Below, one piece after another: positions 1 through 5,159 of a DNA stretch of 5,159 nt. Origin of the DNA: Clostridiales bacterium (GTDB lineage: Bacteria; Bacillota; Clostridia; Saccharofermentanales; UBA5734); contig SLMY01000221.1 in the NCBI GenBank assembly GCA_007133255.1, positions 1 to 5,159 on the forward strand. The letters run 5' to 3'. The translations under genes and the position numbers were made by a program. Numbering within the stretch: position 1 is the first letter of the stretch; every line of letters begins with the position of its first letter. Under the pieces are notes generated by a model. It saw only the letters and a program-made list of their open reading frames with translations, was not told where the DNA came from and ran no database searches.

Positions 1-1079
1 CAGTAAATTCTTCTGATTTTCTGATCTGGGCTCTGACCAAACTGGTGTGCCCATCGTGAGCGTGTCCGCTTGATTTTTTCTCTGACATCATCACCGAATG
101 TAGGTAATAGCGACTCGAAAACATCAGGACCTTTTTCTACAGCGTAAAAGCGGCGGTACAGTGAAATCAGACCATAAACCACCGCGGCGATCAGCAGCAG
201 CACCATCGCCAGCATAACAGTATAATAGATAATCTCCTGGAGGATAACCAGCCATACAGGCGGTTCTCCGGCACCTGGCAATAATCCGTTTTCCATACCC
301 GGATCAGGTTGTGTCTCAGCTGGAGGCGTTGGCTCTGGAGGCGGCGCTTCATCACGTGACAGAACCTGAGCCAGCCAGCGGACAGCGATCAGCAAAAGGC
401 CGCCAAGCCACGGTACCAGATCATGCAGATGAAAGACAGGTGAAATAATCAGGATGATCATCATGACCAGCACAAAAGCCGCCAGCATCATCTGGTTAAA
501 TCGTTTAATCCGATACGCGGGCTGGGTTGGCATGGTCATAAAACGTGACATCTGGGTTGATAAGGACAGCGTATGATACCGGAAGATGGCAAGCAGCAAG
601 TAGATGATCGCCACATAAAAATAAACGCGGCTGAGAGGAATCATCTCAAAATATAAAACCAGAAGGTTCAGTCCCAGTAAAAAAAGCAGAACGGGTCCGT
701 GTGAGGCAAGCATGCCGCTGGGGTTGAGTGTGCGCCCGGTAATCCGGTTTGAGAAGGAACGGATAGATAAATAAATGAGCCCGGGAAGTAAAATCAGCAT
801 CGGGATCAGCGGCAGCTGAAAAAAGGGTATGAAAGGCGACGCTATAATCAGGGCGCTGATCAGCAGAAACTGCCAGATATGACTGCAGGACTGCCGGGCA
901 ATCCATAAAATAACGAATGCCGCGGCATGCCAGATCAACAGCATGTATTGATACTCGTTAGCGAAGTAATAAGGCAGAATAATCAGCACACTGAATATGA
1001 TCAGGCCGTGCATGATCTCTGTCACCGCGTCCAGCAAGGGTATACGACGAACGATCTGCCGTAAAAAGTCAGCTGGCAT
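1..1079 (-). CDS. Polytopic membrane protein with probable DUF4129-like C-terminus (partial, 3' end outside window)
   Basis: The reading frame opens at ATG 1079-1077 and stays open for 359 codons to the left edge, so the C-terminus is missing. The start MPADFLRQIV is preceded by GGGAGG at 1094-1089 with a 9-nt spacer. It overlaps the end of the DUF58 gene by 11 nt, so the two are probably translationally coupled. Residues 1-20 are basic and soluble. Hydrophobic segments follow near 23-40, 45-61, 69-86, 88-106, 128-146, 150-168, 196-213 and 219-238. A Pro/Glu-rich linker spans about 244-274, and another membrane segment covers about 276-307. After it comes a charged stretch (from about 328) ending IKRTRSRW...QKIRRIY, which resembles the start of DUF4129, where a VRRxYRR-like motif is typical. 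The layout recalls TgpA-type transglutaminase proteins, but no transglutaminase core lies between the membrane block and the tail. Function is unknown; a membrane partner of the MoxR/DUF58 pair is inferred. The DUF4129 call is moderate because the domain is cut off. Confidence 0.85.
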   Translation of the reverse strand, partial: MPADFLRQIVRRIPLLDAVTEIMHGLIIFSVLIILPYYFANEYQYMLLIWHAAAFVILWIARQSCSHIWQFLLISALIIASPFIPFFQLPLIPMLILLPGLIYLSIRSFSNRITGRTLNPSGMLASHGPVLLFLLGLNLLVLYFEMIPLSRVYFYVAIIYLLLAIFRYHTLSLSTQMSRFMTMPTQPAYRIKRFNQMMLAAFVLVMMIILIISPVFHLHDLVPWLGGLLLIAVRWLAQVLSRDEAPPPEPTPPAETQPDPGMENGLLPGAGEPPVWLVILQEIIYYTVMLAMVLLLIAAVVYGLISLYRRFYAVEKGPDVFESLLPTFGDDVREKIKRTRSRWAHQFGQSPDQKIRRIY

Positions 1080-2196
1080 AGCGCTTGACCTCCCAGCAGA
1101 AAGTTTCGCCGTTAATATGCGGTTTTCTGTCTTCACGGTCAGGGTAACGCGGTAAAATCCACAGGCCGCGGTGTCCTTCGTCCAGGTACTCGTTCCATAA
1201 ACCACACATATGTTTATCGCAGTTAAGTGATATCATCAGCAGCACGGGCTCATGGTCCAGCTGATAGCGCTTCTCTTGGAGTATATCAGTAAAACGTGCC
1301 GGTTTTTGTGAAAGATCCAAACGGCCCAGCTGTTCCTGAATCTGCTGGACATGCTGCGAAGACTGCCCGGAAGCTATGTCAACCGTTTCTCCGGTGATAA
1401 TATCACGGGCATTCGTCAAAAGGCCGCAGTTAATACCGTCTTCAATCAGATACTGCAGCATGGACGCCGCGATGCGAATACCTACTTCAATTAATGACTC
1501 TTCATAAAAAGCACCATCAGGCTCCACATTGAGCATAATCAGGACTTCCCGTGAAGCTGTCACTTCATTGACATTCACTTTAAGATCACCCGTCTTCGCG
1601 GTTGCCAGCCAGTTAATTGAACGCAGCGTATCAAAGCTCTGGTATTCACGGATAGAACGAAACTCAAAGGGATCCGGGTTCAGTGACTGCCGGGTTAAAA
1701 TCTCCCCTATCAGCTGCTGGTAAGGAATATCGAGTTCTTCGCGCTGAATCATCCGCGGACAGACAGTCAGTACCGAACTGCTGTTCGTGTGGCCAACCAG
1801 CTTTCTGGTCAGCAGCAGATCGCTGCTGATCAGGTCAATGCTCTTAAAAGTGTAGTAACCGCGTTTATGCAGTAAAACCGGCAAAGTACGGCTGATTCGC
1901 TGGTACATGCCAATGGAAAAAAGATCTTCACGGTAGTAATCGTCTGTTATTGACGCATGAATATTATCAGGGAAAATCAGGTAGCGCGATACCTGAAATT
2001 TAACAGTCAGCCAGGGCAGCGGTAATGGTTTGCGGCTGGTAATCTGCTCAGTGAGCATAATTTTACCACCCTCTGTCCCCGTCGCGGCTGAAAACAGCAG
2101 CTGCACTTCAAGTCGCCGAGACCAGAATTTCGAGTAGATAAAACGCTGCAGCCAGATGAGAAAGGTAAAGAGCAGCAGCAGGCTTATGAGTATCAT
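1069..2196 (-). CDS. DUF58 domain-containing protein, membrane-anchored
   Basis: This is a 375-residue protein of the DUF58 (YeaD-like) family, the usual partner of MoxR ATPases. Its function is not firmly established; links to the cell envelope or to complex assembly are proposed for the family. One hydrophobic N-terminal segment (about 2-20) is followed by basic residues, so the rest is probably cytoplasmic. Residues 50-65 (TEQITSRKPLPLPWL) match the family's beta-rich region, and 110-126 (HKRGYYTFKSIDLISSD) match its RGxY...SDP-like block. The signature is at 175-211: DPFEFRSIREY, then RSINWLATAKTGDLKV and a closing NE. A von Willebrand A-like fold follows, but the expected DxSxS metal site reads LIMLNVEPDG at 219-228, so the MIDAS looks absent. 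Only one N-terminal membrane segment is clear, where many relatives have two. GGAGGA (2208-2203) lies 6 nt before the ATG. The gene overlaps the MoxR stop as ATGA. The family call is secure, the biochemical role is not. Confidence 0.93.
   Translation of the reverse strand: MILISLLLLFTFLIWLQRFIYSKFWSRRLEVQLLFSAATGTEGGKIMLTEQITSRKPLPLPWLTVKFQVSRYLIFPDNIHASITDDYYREDLFSIGMYQRISRTLPVLLHKRGYYTFKSIDLISSDLLLTRKLVGHTNSSSVLTVCPRMIQREELDIPYQQLIGEILTRQSLNPDPFEFRSIREYQSFDTLRSINWLATAKTGDLKVNVNEVTASREVLIMLNVEPDGAFYEESLIEVGIRIAASMLQYLIEDGINCGLLTNARDIITGETVDIASGQSSQHVQQIQEQLGRLDLSQKPARFTDILQEKRYQLDHEPVLLMISLNCDKHMCGLWNEYLDEGHRGLWILPRYPDREDRKPHINGETFCWEVKRYAS
1089..1094 (-). promoter_or_regulatory. Ribosome binding site of the partial membrane protein gene
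   Basis: GGGAGG on the minus strand lies 9 nt before ATG 1079-1077. It sits inside the last codons of the DUF58 gene. It fixes the start of the downstream gene and supports translation by coupling or re-initiation within one operon transcript. Confidence 0.7.
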
Positions 2197-3167
2197 GCAG
2201 GTTCCTCCGGCTGCCAGTCCTCAGTTGGAACCGGCACCTCTGATTTAACCGTTTCAACCAGTTCCTGGGCCGCTGTTGAACGGCTGCGGACACTGCCGCG
2301 CAAGATGAGCCGGTGTGCGCAAACCGGCACCAGCAGCGCTTTAATATCATCTGGTATCACATAATGCCGGCCTCGCATCGCGGCCCAGACTCTGGCGCCC
2401 CGCATCAGCGCGATACTGCCGCGGGGGCTGACGCCAAGCGCGACACCTTCATGTTCACGTGTCGCTTCTGTCAGCTGCATAATATAATCCAGGAGCGCTT
2501 CATGCACATAAACAGAGCGGGCGGCCACGCGCGCTTCCATAATCTGGTCCCGATGACAAACCGATTCAATGGTGGTAATCGGGCTGTCGCCAACATTACG
2601 CTTTAAGACATCTATGCCCTGTGCCCGATTTGGATAACCAAGCGGTATCTGTAGAAAAAAACGGTCGAGCTGTGCTTCAGGCAGCGGATAGGTACCCTGG
2701 GTTTCCACAGGATTCTGCGTCGCGATAACGAAAAACGGTTCTTCAAGCATATGCGTCTTGCCATCTATTGAGACCTGTTTTTCTTCCATACATTCCAGAA
2801 GACTCGACTGCGTTCTGGGTGTCGCGCGGTTTATTTCATCAGCCAGAAGAACATGGGTAAAAACCGGACCGGCTCTGAAGATAAACTCGCCTTGCTTGGG
2901 CTGAAAATAATGAATACCCGTCAGGTCAGAAGGCAGCAGGTCTGGTGTAAACTGGATCCGCTTAAAGGTCGCGTCCAGCGACTTCGCCAGTGATCTGGAA
3001 AGCATTGTTTTACCAGTTCCCGGCACATCTTCCAGTAAGACATGGCCTCCGGCAATCAGGGCAGTCAGAATAAGGTCAATTTCTTTTTCCTTGCCAACCA
3101 TCACCTTTGATATATTCTGAGAAATGTCTTTCACAAGTGGCTTGATGTCCTTAAACTCAAATGGCAT
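2193..3167 (-). CDS. MoxR-family AAA+ ATPase
   Basis: A 324-residue ATPase of the MoxR family (AAA_3 with lid domain), at the family's normal length. All ATPase elements are present: Walker A EDVPGTGKT at 46-54 (K53), Walker B HVLLADEINRA at 105-115 (D110, E111), sensor 1 IATQNPVETQGTYPLPEAQ at 148-166 (N152), then LDRF at 167-170. The C-terminal lid carries the sensor 2 motif SPRGS at 247-251 (R249), followed by IPDDIKAL and HRLILR. There is no signal peptide or membrane segment, so it is cytoplasmic. Family members are thought to work as oligomeric chaperones that remodel or activate proteins with a von Willebrand A-like fold; the adjacent DUF58 protein is the obvious candidate (inference). 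The start ATG at 3167-3165 has AAGGAG at 3180-3175 with a 7-nt spacer. It is the first gene of the operon. The tail after about residue 300 is short, acidic and Pro-rich. Confidence 0.96.
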   Translation of the reverse strand: MPFEFKDIKPLVKDISQNISKVMVGKEKEIDLILTALIAGGHVLLEDVPGTGKTMLSRSLAKSLDATFKRIQFTPDLLPSDLTGIHYFQPKQGEFIFRAGPVFTHVLLADEINRATPRTQSSLLECMEEKQVSIDGKTHMLEEPFFVIATQNPVETQGTYPLPEAQLDRFFLQIPLGYPNRAQGIDVLKRNVGDSPITTIESVCHRDQIMEARVAARSVYVHEALLDYIMQLTEATREHEGVALGVSPRGSIALMRGARVWAAMRGRHYVIPDDIKALLVPVCAHRLILRGSVRSRSTAAQELVETVKSEVPVPTEDWQPEEPA

Positions 3168-3187
3168 GTAGCTGCTCCTTCCAAATC

Positions 3188-3208
3188 CAGTTTGTTTACA
3201 GAAAACTG
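3188..3208. repeat. Short inverted repeat just upstream of the MoxR ribosome binding site
   Basis: CAGTTT at 3188-3193 and AAACTG at 3203-3208 form a 6-bp inverted repeat around a 9-nt centre. It lies 8 bp beyond the Shine-Dalgarno sequence. Next to it, CTGAC (3212-3216) and GTCAG (3226-3230) form another 5-bp pair with a 9-nt centre. Both are short and AT-rich or weak, so they could be an operator or leader structure, or chance. Confidence 0.25.
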
Positions 3209-3281
3209 ACCCTGACTGTGTATGTGTCAGTACGATCAGCCGCGAAAATATTGAAATGTACGCAAGCAGGCCGCATCGCCG

Positions 3282-3297
3282 TGCCTGGCATCAGGCA
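3282..3297 (-). other. Compact hairpin in the presumed MoxR operon leader
   Basis: On the minus strand TGCCTG, loop ATGC, CAGGCA makes a perfect 6-bp stem with a 4-nt loop. It lies about 115 nt upstream of the MoxR start and inside the leader implied by the promoter candidate at 3370-3399. No T-tract follows, so it is not an intrinsic terminator. It may stabilise or regulate the leader RNA, or be accidental. Confidence 0.4.
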
Positions 3298-3369
3298 GAA
3301 AACACTATGCCGTATACCGCCTCAATTCGCTGTCATGCTTTTCTTTCCGTCAAACTAGAATACTCATTC

Positions 3370-3399
3370 ATTCTAACAGATAGACAGCCTTGTTGTCTA
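3370..3399 (-). promoter_or_regulatory. Candidate sigma-A-type promoter of the MoxR operon
   Basis: On the minus strand the -35 box TAGACA (3399-3394) and the -10 box TAGAAT (3375-3370) are 18 nt apart. Each matches consensus at five of six positions. TGT immediately before the -10 gives an extended -10 (TGnTAGAAT). Transcription would begin near 3363, leaving a leader of about 195 nt before the MoxR ATG. It is the best candidate I found in this gap; no equally good one lies closer to the gene. Confidence 0.4.
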
Positions 3400-3467
3400 A
3401 GCGTGTCATTCCTGCCAGCCGCCCACTCATCTTATACTTACTTCCGGTCCGGGTACGTTTCATTCAT

Positions 3468-3530
3468 CCGGCACTGAGCGTCCGCACAGGCACATCGACT
3501 CACCTAACAGCAAAAGGCCGGCTCTGAGCG
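3468..3530. repeat. Pair of 13-bp direct repeats, one copy inside the terminator
   Basis: CCGGCACTGAGCG at 3468-3480 and CCGGCTCTGAGCG at 3518-3530 match at 12 of 13 positions and start 50 bp apart. The right copy forms part of the terminator stem and loop, whereas the left copy has no matching second arm and no T-tract. This looks like a small local duplication or the remnant of a second terminator, though chance cannot be excluded. Confidence 0.5.
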
Positions 3531-3537
3531 AACCGGC
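3512..3537 (-). terminator. Rho-independent terminator of the metallophosphoesterase gene
   Basis: Read on the minus strand, GCCGGTTC pairs with GAGCCGGC around the loop GCTCA. This is an 8-bp stem with one G-U pair, spanning 3537-3517. It is followed by C and then TTTT (3515-3512). It begins 36 nt after the TAA stop of the gene. The T-tract is short but the stem is GC-rich and the position is ideal. No T-run exists in the opposite direction, so it works one way only. It separates the phosphoesterase gene from the MoxR operon. Confidence 0.78.
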
Positions 3538-3572
3538 AATAGACGTTTCTCATTCAATCTGTGATCTGATAA

Positions 3573-4808
3573 TTATGAAGCGGCCTTGCCGGACATTTCA
3601 ATCATGACAATTTCAGATCGGCTGCCGATTCGTACCGGCGGTCCCCATGTGCCGTAACCGTCGGATATCAGGCTGTGCATCTGGCTAAATGATTGATAGC
3701 GGCCGATTTGCGCGTAATGGCGTTTTTGCAGCAGATTGAGCGGAAACAGCTGGCCTCGATGAGTATGACCGGCCAAAGCCACATCCGTACCAAGACTCGA
3801 CAAGCATTCGAGATCGACCGGCTGATGCTGCATGACTATAACAGGTTTATGCTGACTGGTTGTCTCAAGCAAAGCTTCGGGTGTCAAACGTTCCAGCTGC
3901 CTTGAATACTGTGTCTGGTGTTCATTGCGTCCCACGAGAACAAAATGACCAAAATCAATCTGTTCATCCTGAAGCAGACGAATACCGGCGATCTCAAGAA
4001 AAGTGTTCATTTCCTCGGCGGTTGTGTTCACCAGCTCGTGATTGCCCATTACAGCATAAACACCCATTGGCGCTTTTAGTTTGCGCATTTGATCTAGAAA
4101 AACATGGCGGCTGATCAAGTGAAGAGAATTATCAATCAGGTCGCCGCCCAGCAGAATTATATCAGGATTTTGCTGATTAACCCGTTCTGCCATCACAGAG
4201 ATATTCGAGGTGCTGACCAGGCTGCCGACATGCAGGTCAGACAGAAAAGCGATCCGGACCGGACCCTGAGACTGCATAGGTTTATTGACTTTTATCTGAT
4301 AGGTTCTGACTTTTGGTGATCGCGCGAAAAAAGTACCAATCACTAACAATATCAGGCTGATCGGTAAGACCAGTAAAACAGCGGTGCGAAGATCAGGACG
4401 CAAAACAGGCGGGATAAGCTGTATCAGGCGGTCTCCAGAAAGATTATTAACCAGTCTCGCGACATCGAACATCAGCATCAGGCTGATCGCGTAGACAAAA
4501 AACGCTATCCAGTAAAACCCAATATACGCCGCTACCTTAATCCAGAATCGCTTTACCAGACCCTGATCAAAAGTAAAGGCGAAAACAGGCGCGATAATCG
4601 AAAGGAGACTGATCATGAAAACAAAGAGAGAAAGCGGTATCTGACTGTTAACCGCGATCCAGCCGCGCCAAGTCAGATACGTTACGGATAAAACATAGAC
4701 AAAAAGCGCCAGAACATTCATCAATATTCTCAGACGAATCTGCGAATCATTCAAGTTGTCACGAATATGCTGAACATGTGTCTGCAACTTTACATTTTCT
4801 GCGAACAA
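3573..4808 (-). CDS. Membrane-anchored calcineurin-like metallophosphoesterase
   Basis: A 411-residue protein: an N-terminal membrane block and a C-terminal metallophosphoesterase domain of the YkuE/YaeI-like group. Hydrophobic segments lie near 30-46, 59-78, 92-115 and 142-161. The catalytic domain starts around 184 and has the full two-metal set: LSDLHVG 189-195 (D191, H193), GGDLID 221-226 (D223), GNHE 255-258 (N256, H257), QHQP 327-330 (H328) and GHTHRGQ 347-353 (H348, H350). The conserved end is SDGYGTWGPPVRIGSRSEI (382-400). Such enzymes cleave phosphomonoesters or diesters with two metal ions; the substrate here cannot be read from sequence. Basic residues at 25-27, 86-91 and 163-174 suggest that the N-terminus and the catalytic domain both face the cytoplasm. 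The start is TTG: an in-frame TAA directly precedes it, GGAGG lies 10 nt upstream, and the next ATG (residue 30) is inside the first membrane segment. It has its own terminator and looks monocistronic. Confidence 0.94.
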   Translation of the reverse strand: MFAENVKLQTHVQHIRDNLNDSQIRLRILMNVLALFVYVLSVTYLTWRGWIAVNSQIPLSLFVFMISLLSIIAPVFAFTFDQGLVKRFWIKVAAYIGFYWIAFFVYAISLMLMFDVARLVNNLSGDRLIQLIPPVLRPDLRTAVLLVLPISLILLVIGTFFARSPKVRTYQIKVNKPMQSQGPVRIAFLSDLHVGSLVSTSNISVMAERVNQQNPDIILLGGDLIDNSLHLISRHVFLDQMRKLKAPMGVYAVMGNHELVNTTAEEMNTFLEIAGIRLLQDEQIDFGHFVLVGRNEHQTQYSRQLERLTPEALLETTSQHKPVIVMQHQPVDLECLSSLGTDVALAGHTHRGQLFPLNLLQKRHYAQIGRYQSFSQMHSLISDGYGTWGPPVRIGSRSEIVMIEMSGKAAS

Positions 4809-4818
4809 TTAAATCAAA

Positions 4819-4823
4819 CCTCC
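4819..4823 (-). promoter_or_regulatory. Ribosome binding site that fixes the TTG start of the metallophosphoesterase
   Basis: GGAGG on the minus strand lies 10 nt before TTG 4808-4806. The spacer ends in TAA in the same frame, so translation cannot start any further upstream. No ATG or GTG start lies within reach of this site, which makes TTG the best choice. Confidence 0.7.
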
Positions 4824-4857
4824 AAAATAAGGAAAACCCCGCGGGCCAACATTAACC

Positions 4858-4863
4858 ATTATA
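4858..4863 (-). promoter_or_regulatory. Candidate -10 box for the metallophosphoesterase gene
   Basis: A perfect TATAAT occurs on the minus strand at 4863-4858, about 50 nt before the TTG start, giving a leader of about 43 nt. No good -35 box lies 16-19 nt upstream; the nearest TTGAGC is 24 nt away. An activator-dependent promoter or a chance match are both possible. Confidence 0.35.
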
Positions 4864-4904
4864 GATCCGCGCCTATATCCGTGTGTGGCTCAAATGGAAA
4901 TAAT

Positions 4905-4914
4905 TTGTTAACAA
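4905..4914. promoter_or_regulatory. Palindrome between divergent promoters, possible operator
   Basis: TTGTTAACAA is a perfect 10-bp palindrome ending 7 bp before the -35 box of the rightward promoter. The half-sequence TTGTTA recurs in that -35 box at 4922-4927. Its place between two divergently oriented genes suits a regulator binding site, but AT-rich palindromes of this length also occur by chance. Confidence 0.3.
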
Positions 4915-4921
4915 TAACACC

Positions 4922-4950
4922 TTGTTACCGGTCTTATTCTTGCCTAAAAT
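4922..4950 (+). promoter_or_regulatory. Sigma-A-type promoter of the HD-domain hydrolase gene
   Basis: TTGTTA (4922-4927) and TAAAAT (4945-4950) are separated by exactly 17 nt, the optimal spacing. The boxes match consensus at four and five of six positions. Transcription should begin near 4957, giving a leader of about 50 nt before the ATG at 5007. Confidence 0.6.
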
Positions 4951-5006
4951 AGTGACATGACAAGTTTACAATGAAATATATCAAAAAGGAAATGAGGAGC
5001 AGCATT

Positions 5007-5159
5007 ATGTCATGGAAACCGAATCGTGAACAAGCCTGGAACTTGCTCAAAGACTATAACCAGAATCAGGCGCTCATCGCTCACGCGTTGGCCGTTGAAG
5101 GGGTTATGAGACATTTCGCGTCATTTTTCGCGCCCGAAGAAAAAGATACCTGGGGTATA
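5007..5159 (+). CDS. HD-superfamily hydrolase, N-terminal 51 residues (partial, 3' end outside window)
   Basis: The frame starts at ATG 5007 with AGGAG at 4995-4999 and a 7-nt spacer, and is open to the right edge. The translated start (MSWKPNREQAWNLLKDYNQN, then ALIAHALAVEGVMRHFA and a final WGI) closely resembles small HD-domain phosphohydrolases of clostridia and relatives. In these the N-terminal AWxLLxxYNxNxxLIxHALAVExxMRxFA stretch precedes a GLLHDxDYE motif. H26 is a likely first metal ligand. The HD pair itself would come just after the window ends, so catalytic competence cannot be judged. Relatives are about 180-190 residues, so roughly a quarter is seen. The substrate is not known; hydrolysis of a phosphate ester or nucleotide is the family expectation. 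It is transcribed away from the metallophosphoesterase gene. Confidence 0.85.
   Translation, partial: MSWKPNREQAWNLLKDYNQNQALIAHALAVEGVMRHFASFFAPEEKDTWGI

Larger units (their letters stand above)
3168..3572. other. Non-coding gap between the metallophosphoesterase gene and the MoxR operon
   Basis: These 405 bp separate two minus-strand genes. From right to left they contain the intrinsic terminator of the upstream gene, a direct repeat of part of that terminator, a candidate promoter and a leader with a small hairpin. Short reading frames on either strand lack ribosome binding sites and resemble no protein I know, so I call no gene here. I do not recognise a known riboswitch or T-box in the leader; no T-box-like UGGNACC specifier-end motif was seen. 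Confidence 0.75.

Noticed and set aside
646..906. Minus-strand reading frame of 86 codons
   Set aside because: It lies in another frame within the partial membrane protein gene, has no ribosome binding site and resembles no known family; the long open frame with a good start fully accounts for the region.
3194..3289. Minus-strand 31-codon reading frame beginning MPGTAMRPACVHF in the MoxR leader
   Set aside because: There is no ribosome binding site before the ATG, and the ATG lies in the loop of the hairpin at 3282-3297. No similarity to a known leader peptide is apparent.
3161..3477. Two overlapping plus-strand reading frames (3161-3358 and 3256-3477)
   Set aside because: Neither has a Shine-Dalgarno sequence or a recognisable protein, and the first begins inside the MoxR gene. 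They run antisense to the leader and promoter region of the operon.
4351..4489. Repeated ATCAGGCTGATCG at 4351-4363 and 4477-4489
   Set aside because: Both copies encode ISL(I/M)L in membrane segments of the same protein and reflect similar codon choice for hydrophobic residues rather than a DNA repeat element.
4838..4845. CCCGCGGG palindrome followed on the minus strand by TTTT, resembling a terminator or attenuator
   Set aside because: The palindrome has no room for a loop, so the folded stem would be at most about two base pairs. It is not a credible hairpin.
4905..4922. Possible Rex-type binding site (TTGTTAA-N4-TTAACAA)
   Set aside because: Only the left half fits; the expected right half reads AACACCT. 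The site is better described as a simple 10-bp palindrome.

Overview
The window reads as an ordinary chromosomal stretch of a bacterium, most likely a Bacillota (Firmicutes) member of clostridial type with roughly balanced base composition. The pointers are strong AGGAGG-like ribosome binding sites before every gene, a TTG start, sigma-A-like promoter boxes, and a MoxR / DUF58 / DUF4129-type gene order. The taxonomic call is inference; there is no rRNA or other marker gene here.

Positions 1-3167 (minus strand) hold a three-gene, translationally coupled operon read right to left. It starts with a MoxR-family AAA+ ATPase (3167-2193), continues with a DUF58 protein (2196-1069, 4-nt ATGA overlap), and ends in a large multi-spanning membrane protein (1079 to beyond the left edge, 11-nt overlap). 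The third protein appears to begin a DUF4129-like tail exactly where the window stops. MoxR ATPases are thought to act as chaperones that remodel partners carrying a von Willebrand A-like fold, so the ATPase plausibly acts on the DUF58 protein at the membrane. A transglutaminase-like gene is a frequent fourth member of such loci, but none is visible here.

Positions 3168-3572 are non-coding. They hold a convincing intrinsic terminator for the gene to the right, a 13-bp near-perfect direct repeat of part of that terminator, a candidate promoter for the MoxR operon, and an implied leader of about 195 nt containing a compact hairpin.

Positions 3573-4808 (minus strand) encode a membrane-anchored calcineurin-like metallophosphoesterase with all metal-binding motifs intact. 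It starts at TTG and looks monocistronic.

Positions 4809-5006 form a divergent promoter region with a good sigma-A-type promoter facing right, a weaker -10 candidate facing left and a 10-bp palindrome between them. From 5007 (plus strand) the first 51 codons of an HD-superfamily hydrolase run off the right edge.

I found no mobile element, CRISPR array, tRNA, rRNA, phage gene or defence system, and nothing I would call a previously undescribed system. The points most worth a second look are the apparently missing MIDAS motif in the DUF58 protein, the membrane protein joined to a DUF4129-like tail without a transglutaminase core, and the long leader before the MoxR operon.
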